In this document: positions 53,872 to 62,979 of the stretch, one piece after another
How the letters are laid out: every line of letters begins with the position of its first letter
Position numbering within the stretch: position 1 is the stretch's first letter
Assembly (NCBI GenBank): GCA_002238605.1
Contig: MPMR01000008.1
Coordinates: forward strand, 96,765-160,764
Origin: BD2-11 clade cluster bacterium bin43
GTDB lineage: Bacteria; Gemmatimonadota; Gemmatimonadetes; Longimicrobiales; Gaopeijiaceae
DNA length: 64,000 nucleotides
Direction: 5' to 3'
Translations under genes and position numbers: made by a program
The notes under the pieces: model-generated
Databases searched by the model: none
Seen by the model: only the letters and a program-made list of their open reading frames with translations
What the model was told of the DNA's origin: nothing

Positions 53872-55736
53872 TCACCTTCGAGAATCTCAACGAGAATCAG
53901 CGCCGCGCCGTGGAGTGGAACGATGGACCGCTTCTCGTGCTGGCCGGCCCGGGTTCCGGCAAGACCGGGGTGCTGACGCTACGGGTGGCTCGGCTGCTCG
54001 AAGAGGATGGGGATGCGGCGGCCTTGGCCCTTACCTTCACCAACAAGGCCGCCGCGGAAATGCGTGAGCGGGTGGACCAGCTCCTGGGCGAGCGCAGCGA
54101 CCGAGCCCAGCTGTGCACCTTCCACTCCTTTGCGGCCGATGTTCTCGGACAGCACGGAAGCCATTTGGGAATCCGGCCCAACTTCCGTCCGCTGACTCGG
54201 GACGAAGATCGGATTGCCATCCTCGAAGAGGTCATCAAAGACCTGCCGGGTGGTGGGTGGGAACTGCCACCGGATCGGAACAACGTCCTCAAACTCATTG
54301 ATCGGCTATTCTCCGAATCGTACCCGGGCACAGGCGAGTCCGTCTCGCTGACCAACACTCCCGCATGGCTCCCACGACTCTTTCGACGCTACTGCGGCGC
54401 TCTGGTTCAGGCCAACCGGCTCGACTTCGGGAGCCTGCTCTACTTCGCAACCCGGCTCCTCAGAGCAAAGCCGGCCGTGGCGCGCGTGGTTCGCCTGGGT
54501 TGGACGCACATCTGTGTCGACGAATTCCAGGACACCAACATGGCACAGTACGATCTTCTGCGACTCGTCGCGCCCGCCAGCGACCACAATCTGTTCGTCG
54601 TCGCGGATGACGACCAGATCATCTACCAATGGAACGGTGCTAGTCCAAAGCGCTTTCGAGACCTTCGCCGGGACTACGATCTGAAGGGCATTCAGCTACC
54701 GGAGAGCTACCGCTGCCCGGCTGCGATTATCGCACTCGCGAACCGCCTGATTTCACACAACAAACAGCGATTCAGCGCCAAGAAGGCCCTTTCAGTACAT
54801 GATCCGGGAAGTCCTTACGGTGGAGCCGTGCGATTTGCCGATTTCCCGTCACCTGGGAGGGAGGCGGCGTTCGTGGCAAAGGACATTAGGGAACGCGGAC
54901 TTCGGCCCTCTGAATGTGTTGTCCTCGGCCGAACCAACCAGCTGATCCGAGGTGCCGCGGACACCCTCGAGAGAGCAGGGCTCGAAGCGTATTTGCCTCG
55001 CAAGAAGAGCGAGTTCGATTCGCCCGTCCTGGCAGTTCTCGTGGAGGCACTACGGTTGGCCAATTCCCGGCATGACCGGGTCATCCTCCGCAGGATTTGC
55101 CTGGCATGGGAAGGGCTGACTGGCGTGGCCATCGACCCGAGTGGCGTCCGGGCCGCGGCGGCACTCGTCGGAGGTGACTTCCTGCGGGCCTGGGTTGACG
55201 TAGCGGCTGCCGCCAGCGGTACCAAAGGAGCGCTCAAGCAAATCCGGACCGATCTCGTGGATCGGCTGATGTTCCCGGAGATTGTCGATACCTTCCTCGA
55301 CCAGGGATGGCGATCATGGAACGGGGTCGACCGCGCCGAATTGACCGACGAGGAAGTCACAACCTGGAAAGCCCTGCACCACGACATCATCACCGAGTAC
55401 GGGGCGCGTGTGCCTTTGAATACCTACCTGCAGCAATTGGATCTGTCGCCAAAGACTCCGGCACCTGGACCGAACGCACTTCGGTGCATGACGGTACACG
55501 CGGCCAAGGGCCTCGAGTTCAAGCATGTCTACCTGATCGGCATGGCCCAGGAGGTGTTTCCGTTCTATCGGGCTCTGAAGAAGGGAGCGACCAGCCAGGA
55601 AGTGGAGGAGGAACGAAGAAGTTGCTTCGTGGCAATCACGCGTGCGCGCAAGACGTTAACCATGACAAGATCAAGGACGTACTACGGCTACATGAAGGAG
55701 GCGTCTCAGTTCTTGCGGGAGATGGGGGGCGGGTAG
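53868..55736 (+). CDS. UvrD/Rep-like superfamily 1 helicase
   Basis: A 622-residue SF1A helicase. Walker A is GPGSGKT (about 26-32), motif Ia ALTFTNKAAAEMRERV, motif II VDEFQDTN (about 221-228), motif III VADDDQIIYQWNGA, motif IV SYRCP, motif V MTVHAAKGLEFKHV and motif VI EEERRSCFVAITRARKTL. The length is shorter than UvrD/PcrA (about 720), like the helicases paired with OLD nucleases in Gabija-type defence loci (GajB). No other defence gene is intact nearby. Confidence 0.88.
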   Translation: MITFENLNENQRRAVEWNDGPLLVLAGPGSGKTGVLTLRVARLLEEDGDAAALALTFTNKAAAEMRERVDQLLGERSDRAQLCTFHSFAADVLGQHGSHLGIRPNFRPLTRDEDRIAILEEVIKDLPGGGWELPPDRNNVLKLIDRLFSESYPGTGESVSLTNTPAWLPRLFRRYCGALVQANRLDFGSLLYFATRLLRAKPAVARVVRLGWTHICVDEFQDTNMAQYDLLRLVAPASDHNLFVVADDDQIIYQWNGASPKRFRDLRRDYDLKGIQLPESYRCPAAIIALANRLISHNKQRFSAKKALSVHDPGSPYGGAVRFADFPSPGREAAFVAKDIRERGLRPSECVVLGRTNQLIRGAADTLERAGLEAYLPRKKSEFDSPVLAVLVEALRLANSRHDRVILRRICLAWEGLTGVAIDPSGVRAAAALVGGDFLRAWVDVAAAASGTKGALKQIRTDLVDRLMFPEIVDTFLDQGWRSWNGVDRAELTDEEVTTWKALHHDIITEYGARVPLNTYLQQLDLSPKTPAPGPNALRCMTVHAAKGLEFKHVYLIGMAQEVFPFYRALKKGATSQEVEEERRSCFVAITRARKTLTMTRSRTYYGYMKEASQFLREMGGG

Positions 55737-55789
55737 CCCGTGCTGGCGCCGATTCACTCTGATCTTTTCCGGCTCAAGGGTGATGCCGG

Positions 55790-56186
55790 GTCATCCAGAT
55801 CCAAGGCCGCCAAAGAACCTTTCAATCTAGCGTTTCGGGCGATTCGCTTCGCATTCTCCTTTCTCGTGGGCCTGAAACGGTCGTCGGACACGAGGCCCGT
55901 TATCGGGGTCGGCGAAGACGAGATCGCAGCCGGCCAGCTGCCGCTTGACCCGGCTGAACCACCGGTTCCGCCAGTGCTCGCGATCCTGGACCTTGATCTC
56001 GGCCACCAGAAGGCGGTCGGCGGCAAAGACCGCATCGCCAAGAACGCCGGACTCCTGGATGTCCGCGACTGACCGCCGGTCGCCGATCAGCTTCATCAGG
56101 GTGTCGAACAACTCTGCGTCAAGGTGCCGCCACTCATCCCGGATCCTGGAGGTACGCGATGTGCTTGCCATCCCCCGCGGGTCCAA
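55790..56186 (-). pseudogene. Frameshifted and truncated gene of an unnamed 'DPDNG' family
   Basis: From 56186 one frame gives LMKLIGDRRSVADIQESGVLGDAVF, then WRNRWFSRVKRQLAGCDLVFADPDNG. At that point (about 55900) the sensible reading jumps to the next frame as LVSDDRFRPTRKENAKRIAR. Deleting one G in the GGGCCTC at the junction restores one frame. After this the homology-like text is cut off within about 20 residues and ends in unrelated sequence. I recognise the DPDNGL pattern as a recurring motif of uncharacterised proteins but know no function. Confidence 0.55.
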
Positions 56187-56231
56187 CGTTGGGGGGCAGG
56201 TACCGGGACCGGCCGGTCCCGGCGCTCACCT

Positions 56232-57599
56232 TCAGCGTTCCTCGAAAAACGGCGACCCGCGCAGTATCGCCCTCTCGTCATGACGCAGGTACGTATCCGG
56301 CCACCAGGCATAGCCGACCCACATGAGCGCCTCCTTGTCGCAGGTCGGCGCCTCTGCCTCACACCCTGGAGGGTGAGGGAGGCCGAAGGCGTGACCCAAC
56401 TCGTGACCCAGGCCACCCACCCAACGGCCGTGAGGTTGCCCGCCATGCCCGCATGGGAGAGAGTTGCTGCGATCCGTCAGGCCGAGCAAGTCCCACCGAC
56501 CTAGCATGGTGAGTCCGTCGCCACCCCTCCCGAGCGTTTGCGGGCGCTCCTCCGTCCAGCAAGGCTCGTCAACGTCGAAGTACACGATCCAGATGAACGC
56601 CTCGTCATTGTGCTTTGGCCCGCACCCTGACACAGCTTCTAGCGCCGCATCCCACCGCTCGCCCGCGCCGCCAGGGTGGACCGTGAGAAAATCATCTCTT
56701 ACTGAGAGTCGACATACATCGGGGATCGTGTCGGCCAGCGCGAACGTGAGCCCATCCATCTGGTCCCTGTACCAGACCTGAAGGTGATGAAGGGCAGCGC
56801 CCACCGAGTCGCTGTAAGCCTGCACGAATTCACGATTCCTAGGGATCGCGTATACCGTGCGCACCGACAACGAATCAGCAAGCACCGGGGCGGGTGCCAA
56901 CACCACCGCGACTACAGCAGACCCCGACGCGGACCCGGCGCTCGCTGTGATCGTGGCACTCCCGTTGCCCGCCGCCGTCACCAGTCCCGACGAACCCACG
57001 CTTGCGACCGCCGTGTCGCTGGACGCCCACACGAACTCCGTCGCCGCCACCGCGCCGTGACCGTTCGCGTCGGTCGCTTCCGCCACCAGACGCACGGAGT
57101 CGCCGAGCGCCACCAGCGTGTCCGCAGAGGGCGACACCGCAACGGCGCTCACGACTTGGGCCACTGTAACTGCCGCCGCGCCGGAGACGGAGCCTGCCGT
57201 CGCCGTGATCGTTGCGGTCCCGTTCGCCGCTGACGTCACCACCCCGGAGCCGTCCACCGCCGCGACCGAGGCGTCGCTGGTCGCCCAGGCGATGGGTGTC
57301 CCCGCCATCACTTGCCCGTTCTGATCGCGTACCTCGGCGGTGAACCGGGCCGCTTCTTCGAGGGCCGTCAGCGTGGCGGAGGTTGGGCTGACCACCACCG
57401 TGGTGGCCACGGGAGTCGGCGAAGGAGCGGGCTCGACAGCGCCATCGCCGCAGGACAGGACCAGCATGACGATCCCGGCGATGGCCGAGATAGCGAAGCC
57501 CGCGCTCAACCGTGCCGGCCTTCCGGCGCCCCGCTTCCGGAGAATGTGCGCACGCCGCACTTTTGCCCGACCATCCTCCGGGAGCCCTCTCGATTGCAT
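56232..57599 (-). CDS. Big2-domain lipoprotein with a metzincin-like protease domain
   Basis: A 455-residue product from the ATG at 57599 (GAGGAG 8 bases before). A long positively charged n-region precedes a hydrophobic segment and lipobox (VLSC, Cys50, then GDGAVEP). Two Big2 Ig-like domains follow (about 70-150 and 152-240) with the pattern WATSDASVAAVDGSGVVTSAANGTATITATAGS. The last 200 residues form a zinc protease domain with HELGHAFGLPHP at about 391, the extended HExxHxxGxxH site. It is exported, lipid-anchored and likely surface-exposed; the substrate is unknown. First of three paralogous amino-terminal modules. Confidence 0.82.
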   Translation of the reverse strand: MQSRGLPEDGRAKVRRAHILRKRGAGRPARLSAGFAISAIAGIVMLVLSCGDGAVEPAPSPTPVATTVVVSPTSATLTALEEAARFTAEVRDQNGQVMAGTPIAWATSDASVAAVDGSGVVTSAANGTATITATAGSVSGAAAVTVAQVVSAVAVSPSADTLVALGDSVRLVAEATDANGHGAVAATEFVWASSDTAVASVGSSGLVTAAGNGSATITASAGSASGSAVVAVVLAPAPVLADSLSVRTVYAIPRNREFVQAYSDSVGAALHHLQVWYRDQMDGLTFALADTIPDVCRLSVRDDFLTVHPGGAGERWDAALEAVSGCGPKHNDEAFIWIVYFDVDEPCWTEERPQTLGRGGDGLTMLGRWDLLGLTDRSNSLPCGHGGQPHGRWVGGLGHELGHAFGLPHPPGCEAEAPTCDKEALMWVGYAWWPDTYLRHDERAILRGSPFFEER

Positions 57600-58313
57600 G
57601 TCCGTTTCTCCTCGCCCCACCGGCTTCGGCGTCCAGGCTCCTATTCCACCGGCTGCGCGCCGGACGTGTCACGAAACACTTGATAAACGTGACCATTGCG
57701 CGAAACATCGGCTCATACGCATGAGATTACCGTCGCCGGAGAACAGCCGGCAAGAAGGACCGGCCGGTCACCCCGTCGCGTTCCGTTGCCTTGGCGGGAT
57801 GTGCAGGGAGCGCGACGCGGGTGTTCTGGTGAGGCGCTGGCGGCGGGGTCCAGCCTCCCGCGTCCCTTCTTGGACAACATCGGACACGGCGGACAACAGG
57901 ACTTTCGTTACGGGTTGACTTCCTTACGAACGGCTCTGCAGCGTTCCGGTCATGGAGGTGTGAAAACGACATCGGGGTGCTTGTGCACGGAAATGCCGCC
58001 GTGTTGTGCGGAACGCGGGTTCCGCAAGTCGCTGGACAGCTTGGGGTTGTGCCACGGCCCGCAGATCGCCGGTGCCGATCCGGGTCTCCGGGCCGTGGAC
58101 GGGAGCGACCCGGCCATTTGGGATGCCTAGTGCGGCATCGGGGCGGTTCGGCATGTGCAGGCCCATGCCGCCCTCCCGCAACCGCGGAGGCTCCGGCTCA
58201 ACGCGTCGTGTCGTGCCGCTTCGGCGTGCTCACGGGCGACTTCGACCGTGCTGCCCGAGACCGAAGCCGTTGCGACGCCCAGATCGTATAGGGGGCCAGC
58301 ACCCGCACGGCCC
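57600..58313. other. Gene-poor stretch between two Big2 lipoproteins
   Basis: Over 700 bases without an intact gene. Apart from the recombinase-like stump listed separately, I see only GC-biased open frames on both strands with no family pattern. The accumulation of debris points to repeated insertion and loss here. Confidence 0.5.
57924..58046 (+). pseudogene. Possible carboxy-terminal stump of a tyrosine recombinase
   Basis: One plus-strand frame reads LRTALQRSGHGGVKTT followed by CTEMPP, then ERGFRKSLDSLG. This lines up with the end of integron-type and Xer-type integrases, whose pattern is [IL]RT-x-Q-x-LLGH-x-x-VKTT, then YTHV, RG-x-R-x-SPLDSL. The G-H-x-x-V-K-T-T core is intact, but the catalytic tyrosine position reads Cys-Thr instead of Tyr-Thr and nothing upstream matches, so it would be dead. 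The evidence is a short stretch only. Confidence 0.35.
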
Positions 58314-60716
58314 CTACTGCGGCCGGAGGACTTCCCGAAACACCCGAAGGAAGTTGCCGCCGAGCAACTTGGCCAGGTCCTCCTCGCTCCAGCCACGGGC
58401 CCGCAGCCGGGCGGTTAGCCGCACCCAGCGATCGAGAGCGGCGAGATCAGCGCTTGCGTAGTGGTGCGAACTCGGTTCCCAACCGTCCACGTATGTGTCC
58501 GTCGCGATTCCGACGTGGTCAATGCCGACCAGCGACGCGATGTATTCGACATGGGCGATCATGTCGTCCATGCCGGTGACGCCGTCGCCGTCGGTGTCGA
58601 GAAAGAGCCTGATCGGTGTGACTCCGATCACGCCCCCGGTGGCCGCGATGGCCATCAACTCCTCGTCGGTCTTGTTGCGCTCGTAGGGGTCATCGGTCAG
58701 AGCCTTGGCGTTCGCGTGGTTCGCCAGGATCGGCTTCGTTGACATGGATGCCGCGTCGAGCGTCGTCTGCCGGTTGCAGTGCGAACAGTCCACGACCATC
58801 CCCAGTTGGTTCATTTCGGAAATAGCCAGGCGGCCGAGATCCGTGACACCGTTCTCGTCTCCCTCGCCAGCGCCGTATCCGAGCCGCTCATCCGGCCCTC
58901 TTGCATCTTCCCGGTGACTGCCGTACGCGATCTGCAAGACCCGCAAACCCTGGTCATACCAATCACGCAGGGTTCCAACGTCCCCTCCGAGCTGCCAGCG
59001 GCCAGTGGCCGGCCGGGTCTGCAAATACCACATGATTGCAAAGTCGCCGGTCTGCCGCGCGACCTCGATGTCCTCATATGTGCGGACGACACGGACGTTG
59101 GCGACTCTTCCGTCGCTGAACTGCTCCGGGTAGTTCCCCTGACCTGGATTCGTCATGCTCATGTCGATTCCGGTGGCTTCCTTGATACCTCCCAGGTCGC
59201 GCCGTCCGTCCCCCGGGAAGAGCGTCCTTTCGCAGTCGGCGGTGCAGTTTGGATCGACTCGGATCCCGACGTTCATGACATCGACGACATGCTGCCGCGC
59301 GACGAAGTCGGCGGCCCACTCCATATCGATCACCCGAGCCTCGCACGCTCGTCCAGTGACGGGGCAGAGGTCGAGCTCCAGGCTGTCGAAGTAGGCAAGG
59401 CGGTGGGGGATCGCCGAGGTGATGGTGTCCGCCATGCCTTCGGTGATGCGGTCCCTGCGGTGCCTTACGGCCAGCCAGGCGCTGAAGCTCTCGGCCAGGT
59501 CCTCGCGACCGGGGTGATCCCTGGCATAGGTGGAGATGAACGTGGGATCGGCTGCTTGCGCCGCCAGCCAGCCGGGTGCGTCTGCATGCGCGGAATCAAG
59601 CGACGTGTGGACACCTTCGTGTACGAAAATCTCCGGGAGGATCTCACGTTCCCGGTATTGTTGGCCGCGATCCGCGTGCACGAGCAGGGAGCGGTTGCCG
59701 CCGCCGAACGGCTCGTCGCCCCGGTGTATCCAGACGGCTTCCATATCCTCCCGCAGTGCAACCGGAATCTGGCCGATCGCGGGTGCGTAAGCGCGGGCTA
59801 CCGCCTCGGCCTCCGTCCAGGTACCGAACTCCGGATTGACCTGAAACTCGGCAAACAGCCCGTTGGCGAAGGTGACGTCGAACAGGTAGGCTTCGATTGT
59901 GATCCACCCGTGCCGACGGTCGTAGACGAACCGCTCGCCGCGGCCAGCCGGCTCGAGACCCACGAAATCAGTCGGATCCGATGGAACAATGACATCAGGG
60001 TCCAGAAAGGCGGTCCCGCGATAAGGCGGAGCGTAGTTCGGATTGGCCACAGCGATTCGGGCAGTTCCCTGGGCGCTCCCCGCGGTGCCGGTGATCGTTG
60101 TGGTGCCCTCGGCGATGCCATGCACCAGTCCCGAGGGGTTCACCGTCGCGACCGACTCATCACTCGATGTCCAGTTGAACTCCGCGCCTTCCACCCGCCG
60201 ACCGTCCGCGTCGTACGCCTCCGCAGTGAGGCGCAGGGTGTCTCCGATGACGATCGTATCCGTGGTGGGCGACACCGTGACCGAATCCGCCGACTGCATC
60301 ACGACCACGACTGCGGTGCCGGAGACCGAACCCGCCGCGACCGTGATCGTCGCCGCGCCGTTGCCCACGGCCGTCGCCAGCCCGGAAGCGTCCACCGCCG
60401 CGACCGAACCGTCGGCGCTCGACCACGTTACCGCAGCCCCTACCATTTCCTGTCCATTCTGGTCTCGCACTTCGGCCGAGAACTGCTCCGTCGCACCCAG
60501 CGCCGCCAGTTCAGCGGTCGCCGGCGTCACCGCCACCGTCGTCGCGCGGCGCGCCTCAGGGGGTGGGGGAGAGGGCTCTATGGCTCCGTCGCCGCATGCG
60601 ACGGCCCAGCCTGCCATGGCCAGCATCGCAAGCACCGGCACGATGGTCTGCTGTGGGCTCACTCCATCTCGATGCCCACGAGAAGGCCCGCGGCCACCGA
60701 TCCCAGCTCGGTTCAT
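58314..60716 (-). CDS. Big2 lipoprotein fused to HEXXH and M19 dipeptidase-like domains
   Basis: An 800-residue lipoprotein (lipobox WAVAC, Cys41, then GDGAIEP). Two Big2 domains cover about 55-225. A middle domain (about 235-470) contains FVHEGVHTSLDSAH, an HEXXH site with a later ESFSAW glutamate, suggesting a zinc protease. From about 500 to the end is a peptidase M19 (membrane dipeptidase) domain: GIDMSMTNPG, GTLRDWYDQGLRVLQIAYG, MVVDCSHCNRQTTLDAA, LANHANAKALT, RNKTDEELMAIAATGGVIGVTP, and GIDHVGIATD. The usual first metal motif of M19 (HxD near the start) is not obvious, so activity of that domain is uncertain. Two peptidase-like domains on one anchored chain is unusual. Confidence 0.8.
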   Translation of the reverse strand: MNRAGIGGRGPSRGHRDGVSPQQTIVPVLAMLAMAGWAVACGDGAIEPSPPPPEARRATTVAVTPATAELAALGATEQFSAEVRDQNGQEMVGAAVTWSSADGSVAAVDASGLATAVGNGAATITVAAGSVSGTAVVVVMQSADSVTVSPTTDTIVIGDTLRLTAEAYDADGRRVEGAEFNWTSSDESVATVNPSGLVHGIAEGTTTITGTAGSAQGTARIAVANPNYAPPYRGTAFLDPDVIVPSDPTDFVGLEPAGRGERFVYDRRHGWITIEAYLFDVTFANGLFAEFQVNPEFGTWTEAEAVARAYAPAIGQIPVALREDMEAVWIHRGDEPFGGGNRSLLVHADRGQQYREREILPEIFVHEGVHTSLDSAHADAPGWLAAQAADPTFISTYARDHPGREDLAESFSAWLAVRHRRDRITEGMADTITSAIPHRLAYFDSLELDLCPVTGRACEARVIDMEWAADFVARQHVVDVMNVGIRVDPNCTADCERTLFPGDGRRDLGGIKEATGIDMSMTNPGQGNYPEQFSDGRVANVRVVRTYEDIEVARQTGDFAIMWYLQTRPATGRWQLGGDVGTLRDWYDQGLRVLQIAYGSHREDARGPDERLGYGAGEGDENGVTDLGRLAISEMNQLGMVVDCSHCNRQTTLDAASMSTKPILANHANAKALTDDPYERNKTDEELMAIAATGGVIGVTPIRLFLDTDGDGVTGMDDMIAHVEYIASLVGIDHVGIATDTYVDGWEPSSHHYASADLAALDRWVRLTARLRARGWSEEDLAKLLGGNFLRVFREVLRPQ

Positions 60717-60960
60717 CCCTCAAGTCTCCCTTGGTGGTGCACCGGGGAGGTGCTTAGTAGAAACCGCGAGAAAGAATAGCATGGGGTGTAAGGAAGCTGC
60801 AGGAAAGGACTCGGAGCCTCGGGGCGCGACCTCGGAATGCCGCGCGTTCAGCGCAATGCTCACAGTGCGACTATGGTGCCGCTGTACCCTACGCGGCATG
60901 GCCGTCATTGTCGGCACATTGCGATGCCGTCGGGAGGGGCGTCCACTCCATCGATAGAAG

Positions 60961-60997
60961 ACTGGGAAGGCGTCACGGTTGATGCGACCGGCCGGGT
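60961..60997 (+). repeat. Fragment of the leucine-rich-repeat gene
   Basis: Thirty-seven bases here are identical to 63218-63254 in the leucine-rich-repeat gene at the right edge, where they encode WEGVTVDATGR. Similarity continues weakly for about 15 bases on the left. The rest of 60,717-61,051 is without a recognisable gene. It is a scar of a truncated paralogue or of a duplication. Confidence 0.7.
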
Positions 60998-61051
60998 GCG
61001 GTCGCCTAATTCCCGCAAGTGGACTGCTAGCCGGACGCGATCCGCCCGGCC

Positions 61052-62569
61052 TCATCGCGATCCCCGCCCTGCGCCGACGGTAATCCCCCGGCTAATAAGC
61101 ACGTCGCCGCTGTTGAAATCCGCCTTCCCGGCGACAGCCTCCGCATCCATGTATTGTACCCGTATATTGTCGGCCAGTTCGGCGTCAAGGATCTCCAGGA
61201 ACATGTCTACGTAGTTAGGACCTGAGGATGGTCGGAGCCGGCGATTGAAGAGAACGACGTAGTTGATCCCGTTTCCGCGTTGCAATGCCAGCGTGTTCGT
61301 GCCGTCGAGGCTTCCCGTATGGTACCACCACCACCCCGCTCCTTCTCGCCCTCCGCGGCGGCGACCAATGTCGTCGCCAAAGACGACGAAGGCATCAAGA
61401 AACGCCAATATCGCGCGCGTGGACGCCACCAGACCGCCATGGGCGATCTTAGCCTCGTGGTCCCACCCTCCTTCTGGGCACCGAACATCAGGCCCCGACG
61501 GGTCGAAAACGTTCCGACATCTGAACACCCCGTCGTACCAAGGCTCCCGGACGCTTCGGTGCTTCGGGAAAGTCCGCCCTTGAATGAGGTCGCCTCGAGG
61601 AACGCCGAGCGGATCGAAGATGTTCTCAAGCACATAGGTCATGTAGTCCTTGCCTGACACGTCTTCGATAATGAGGCCTAGTACAAGGTATCCGATATTC
61701 GAGTAGGCGCGCCTGGAACCCGGACTGAACTGGAGGGGCTGACCCAAGACAAAGCGCACAGTGTTCGCGCGTCCCGGCGGACTCACGACCGATAGTGCTG
61801 CCGCGATTTCGATCTCCCGAAACGCGAAGTCCGGAGCGATGTCCCGGTCCCAACCACCCCGGTGCTGAAGCAGGTGCAAGACGGTAATTTCGGCCAGCCG
61901 CCCATCGCCCAGTTGAGGGAATGGATCGAGTTTCAGCAACCCGCCTCCGGTTTGCCCCAGATCGAAGACCCGGTCGTTCAGCGCCAGCATCCCATCGCTC
62001 ACAAGCTTATGGATCGCGGCAGCCGTAATGGGCTTCGTAACACTCGCGAGCCTCATCATCATGTCCTGCCGTACGGGCACCCGGCGCTGAGCGTCCATGT
62101 AGCCGACGGCTCCATCATATATGATCTCGCCTTGCTCCATGACACCCAACACCGCGGCTCCGATGCCGTGCAGCTCGATGAACCGTTGTAGCAGCCCCGT
62201 GAAGTCGAGGACTCTGACCACCGCAGATCCTGACGTAGACCCGGCGCTGGCCGTGATCGTCGTCGTTCCGTTGCCCGCCGCCGTCACCAGCCCCGACCCG
62301 TCCACCGTCGCCACCGAGGCGTTGCTGCTTGACCACGACACCGTCGCCCCAGACATCGCGTTGCCGCTCTGGTCGCGCACCTCCGCCGTCAGTTGAACGG
62401 ATGCGCCGAGCGCGGAGAACTCCGCCCTGGTCGGGCTTACCACCACCGTTGTGGGACGAGGCGTATCCGCTGGCGGCGCAATAGGGCTGTCACCGTCCCC
62501 GCATCCCTTGGTCAGGGCCACGACCGCTAACAGGGCGCACAGTCGGATCAGCGGTCGGTAACGACTCAT
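61052..62569 (-). CDS. Big2-domain lipoprotein with a class C beta-lactamase-type serine hydrolase domain
   Basis: A 505-residue product from the ATG at 62569 (MSRYRPLIRLCALLAVVALTKGC, Cys23, then GDGDSPI). One Big2 domain (about 40-120) is followed by a penicillin-binding-protein/beta-lactamase domain: nucleophile in RLASVTKPITAAAI (SxxK), second motif RRAYSNIGYLVLG (YxN), and third YHTGSLDG (HTG). Class C-type relatives include esterases and D-amino-acid peptidases as well as beta-lactamases, so the substrate is open. The open frame continues upstream through a second, unrelated signal peptide (see next stretch). Confidence 0.82.
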   Translation of the reverse strand: MSRYRPLIRLCALLAVVALTKGCGDGDSPIAPPADTPRPTTVVVSPTRAEFSALGASVQLTAEVRDQSGNAMSGATVSWSSSNASVATVDGSGLVTAAGNGTTTITASAGSTSGSAVVRVLDFTGLLQRFIELHGIGAAVLGVMEQGEIIYDGAVGYMDAQRRVPVRQDMMMRLASVTKPITAAAIHKLVSDGMLALNDRVFDLGQTGGGLLKLDPFPQLGDGRLAEITVLHLLQHRGGWDRDIAPDFAFREIEIAAALSVVSPPGRANTVRFVLGQPLQFSPGSRRAYSNIGYLVLGLIIEDVSGKDYMTYVLENIFDPLGVPRGDLIQGRTFPKHRSVREPWYDGVFRCRNVFDPSGPDVRCPEGGWDHEAKIAHGGLVASTRAILAFLDAFVVFGDDIGRRRGGREGAGWWWYHTGSLDGTNTLALQRGNGINYVVLFNRRLRPSSGPNYVDMFLEILDAELADNIRVQYMDAEAVAGKADFNSGDVLISRGITVGAGRGSR

Positions 62570-62979
62570 GGATTGGTCGTTGCGGACGAGTATTCGGCGT
62601 ATGGTTTGCGCGAGCAGTGAAGAGGGCGTCACGAAGAGCGTCATCGCCAGCAAGAATCCCCTGGTTGCGGCGCGCATTGTTGATCCCCTCACGGGTGGTG
62701 GGTTCCCCGGCGCCTCGCCGCTGCTGCGGGTCGCCGTGTAGCTCGGCATGTCCTCCCGCGCCGATCCATCGGTGGCGCGCGTACACCCTGTCGTGGCCAT
62801 CATATCGCGCGATCCGTTGACGTGCGATCGGAGCGACACGCAGCAGGTCAGCCGTATGATAGTAACACGATGATGCCAGGCTCAGGCGCAAGATCGCCCG
62901 TTGTCCACATGGCCCGACCCCCGATACATTCGACCGCCTCACACACCAAGTACTGCTGATTCGACCGGAGGGCCGCCGA
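62570..62979. other. Signal-peptide remnant and divergent promoter region
   Basis: On the minus strand at about 62,677-62,570 the frame of the beta-lactamase-like gene encodes a complete secretion signal (MRAATRGFLLAMTLFVTPSS, then LLAQ) that runs straight into the start of that gene. It is probably the 5' stump of a lost exported-protein gene. The remaining bases up to 62,979 must carry the promoters of the two divergent genes; a GGAGGG site precedes the plus-strand ATG. Confidence 0.45.

Noticed and set aside
57340..57918. Plus-strand frames between the Big2 genes
   Set aside because: Antisense of the Big2 region or low-complexity; only the short recombinase-like segment further right was kept, at low confidence.
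58779..60779. A 666-codon plus-strand frame
   Set aside because: Antisense of the Big2-M19 gene, which has clear domains.
61052..62569. True beta-lactamase resistance gene
   Set aside because: SxxK, YxN and HTG motifs fit the class C-type fold, but the fold also covers esterases and peptidases; resistance cannot be claimed.
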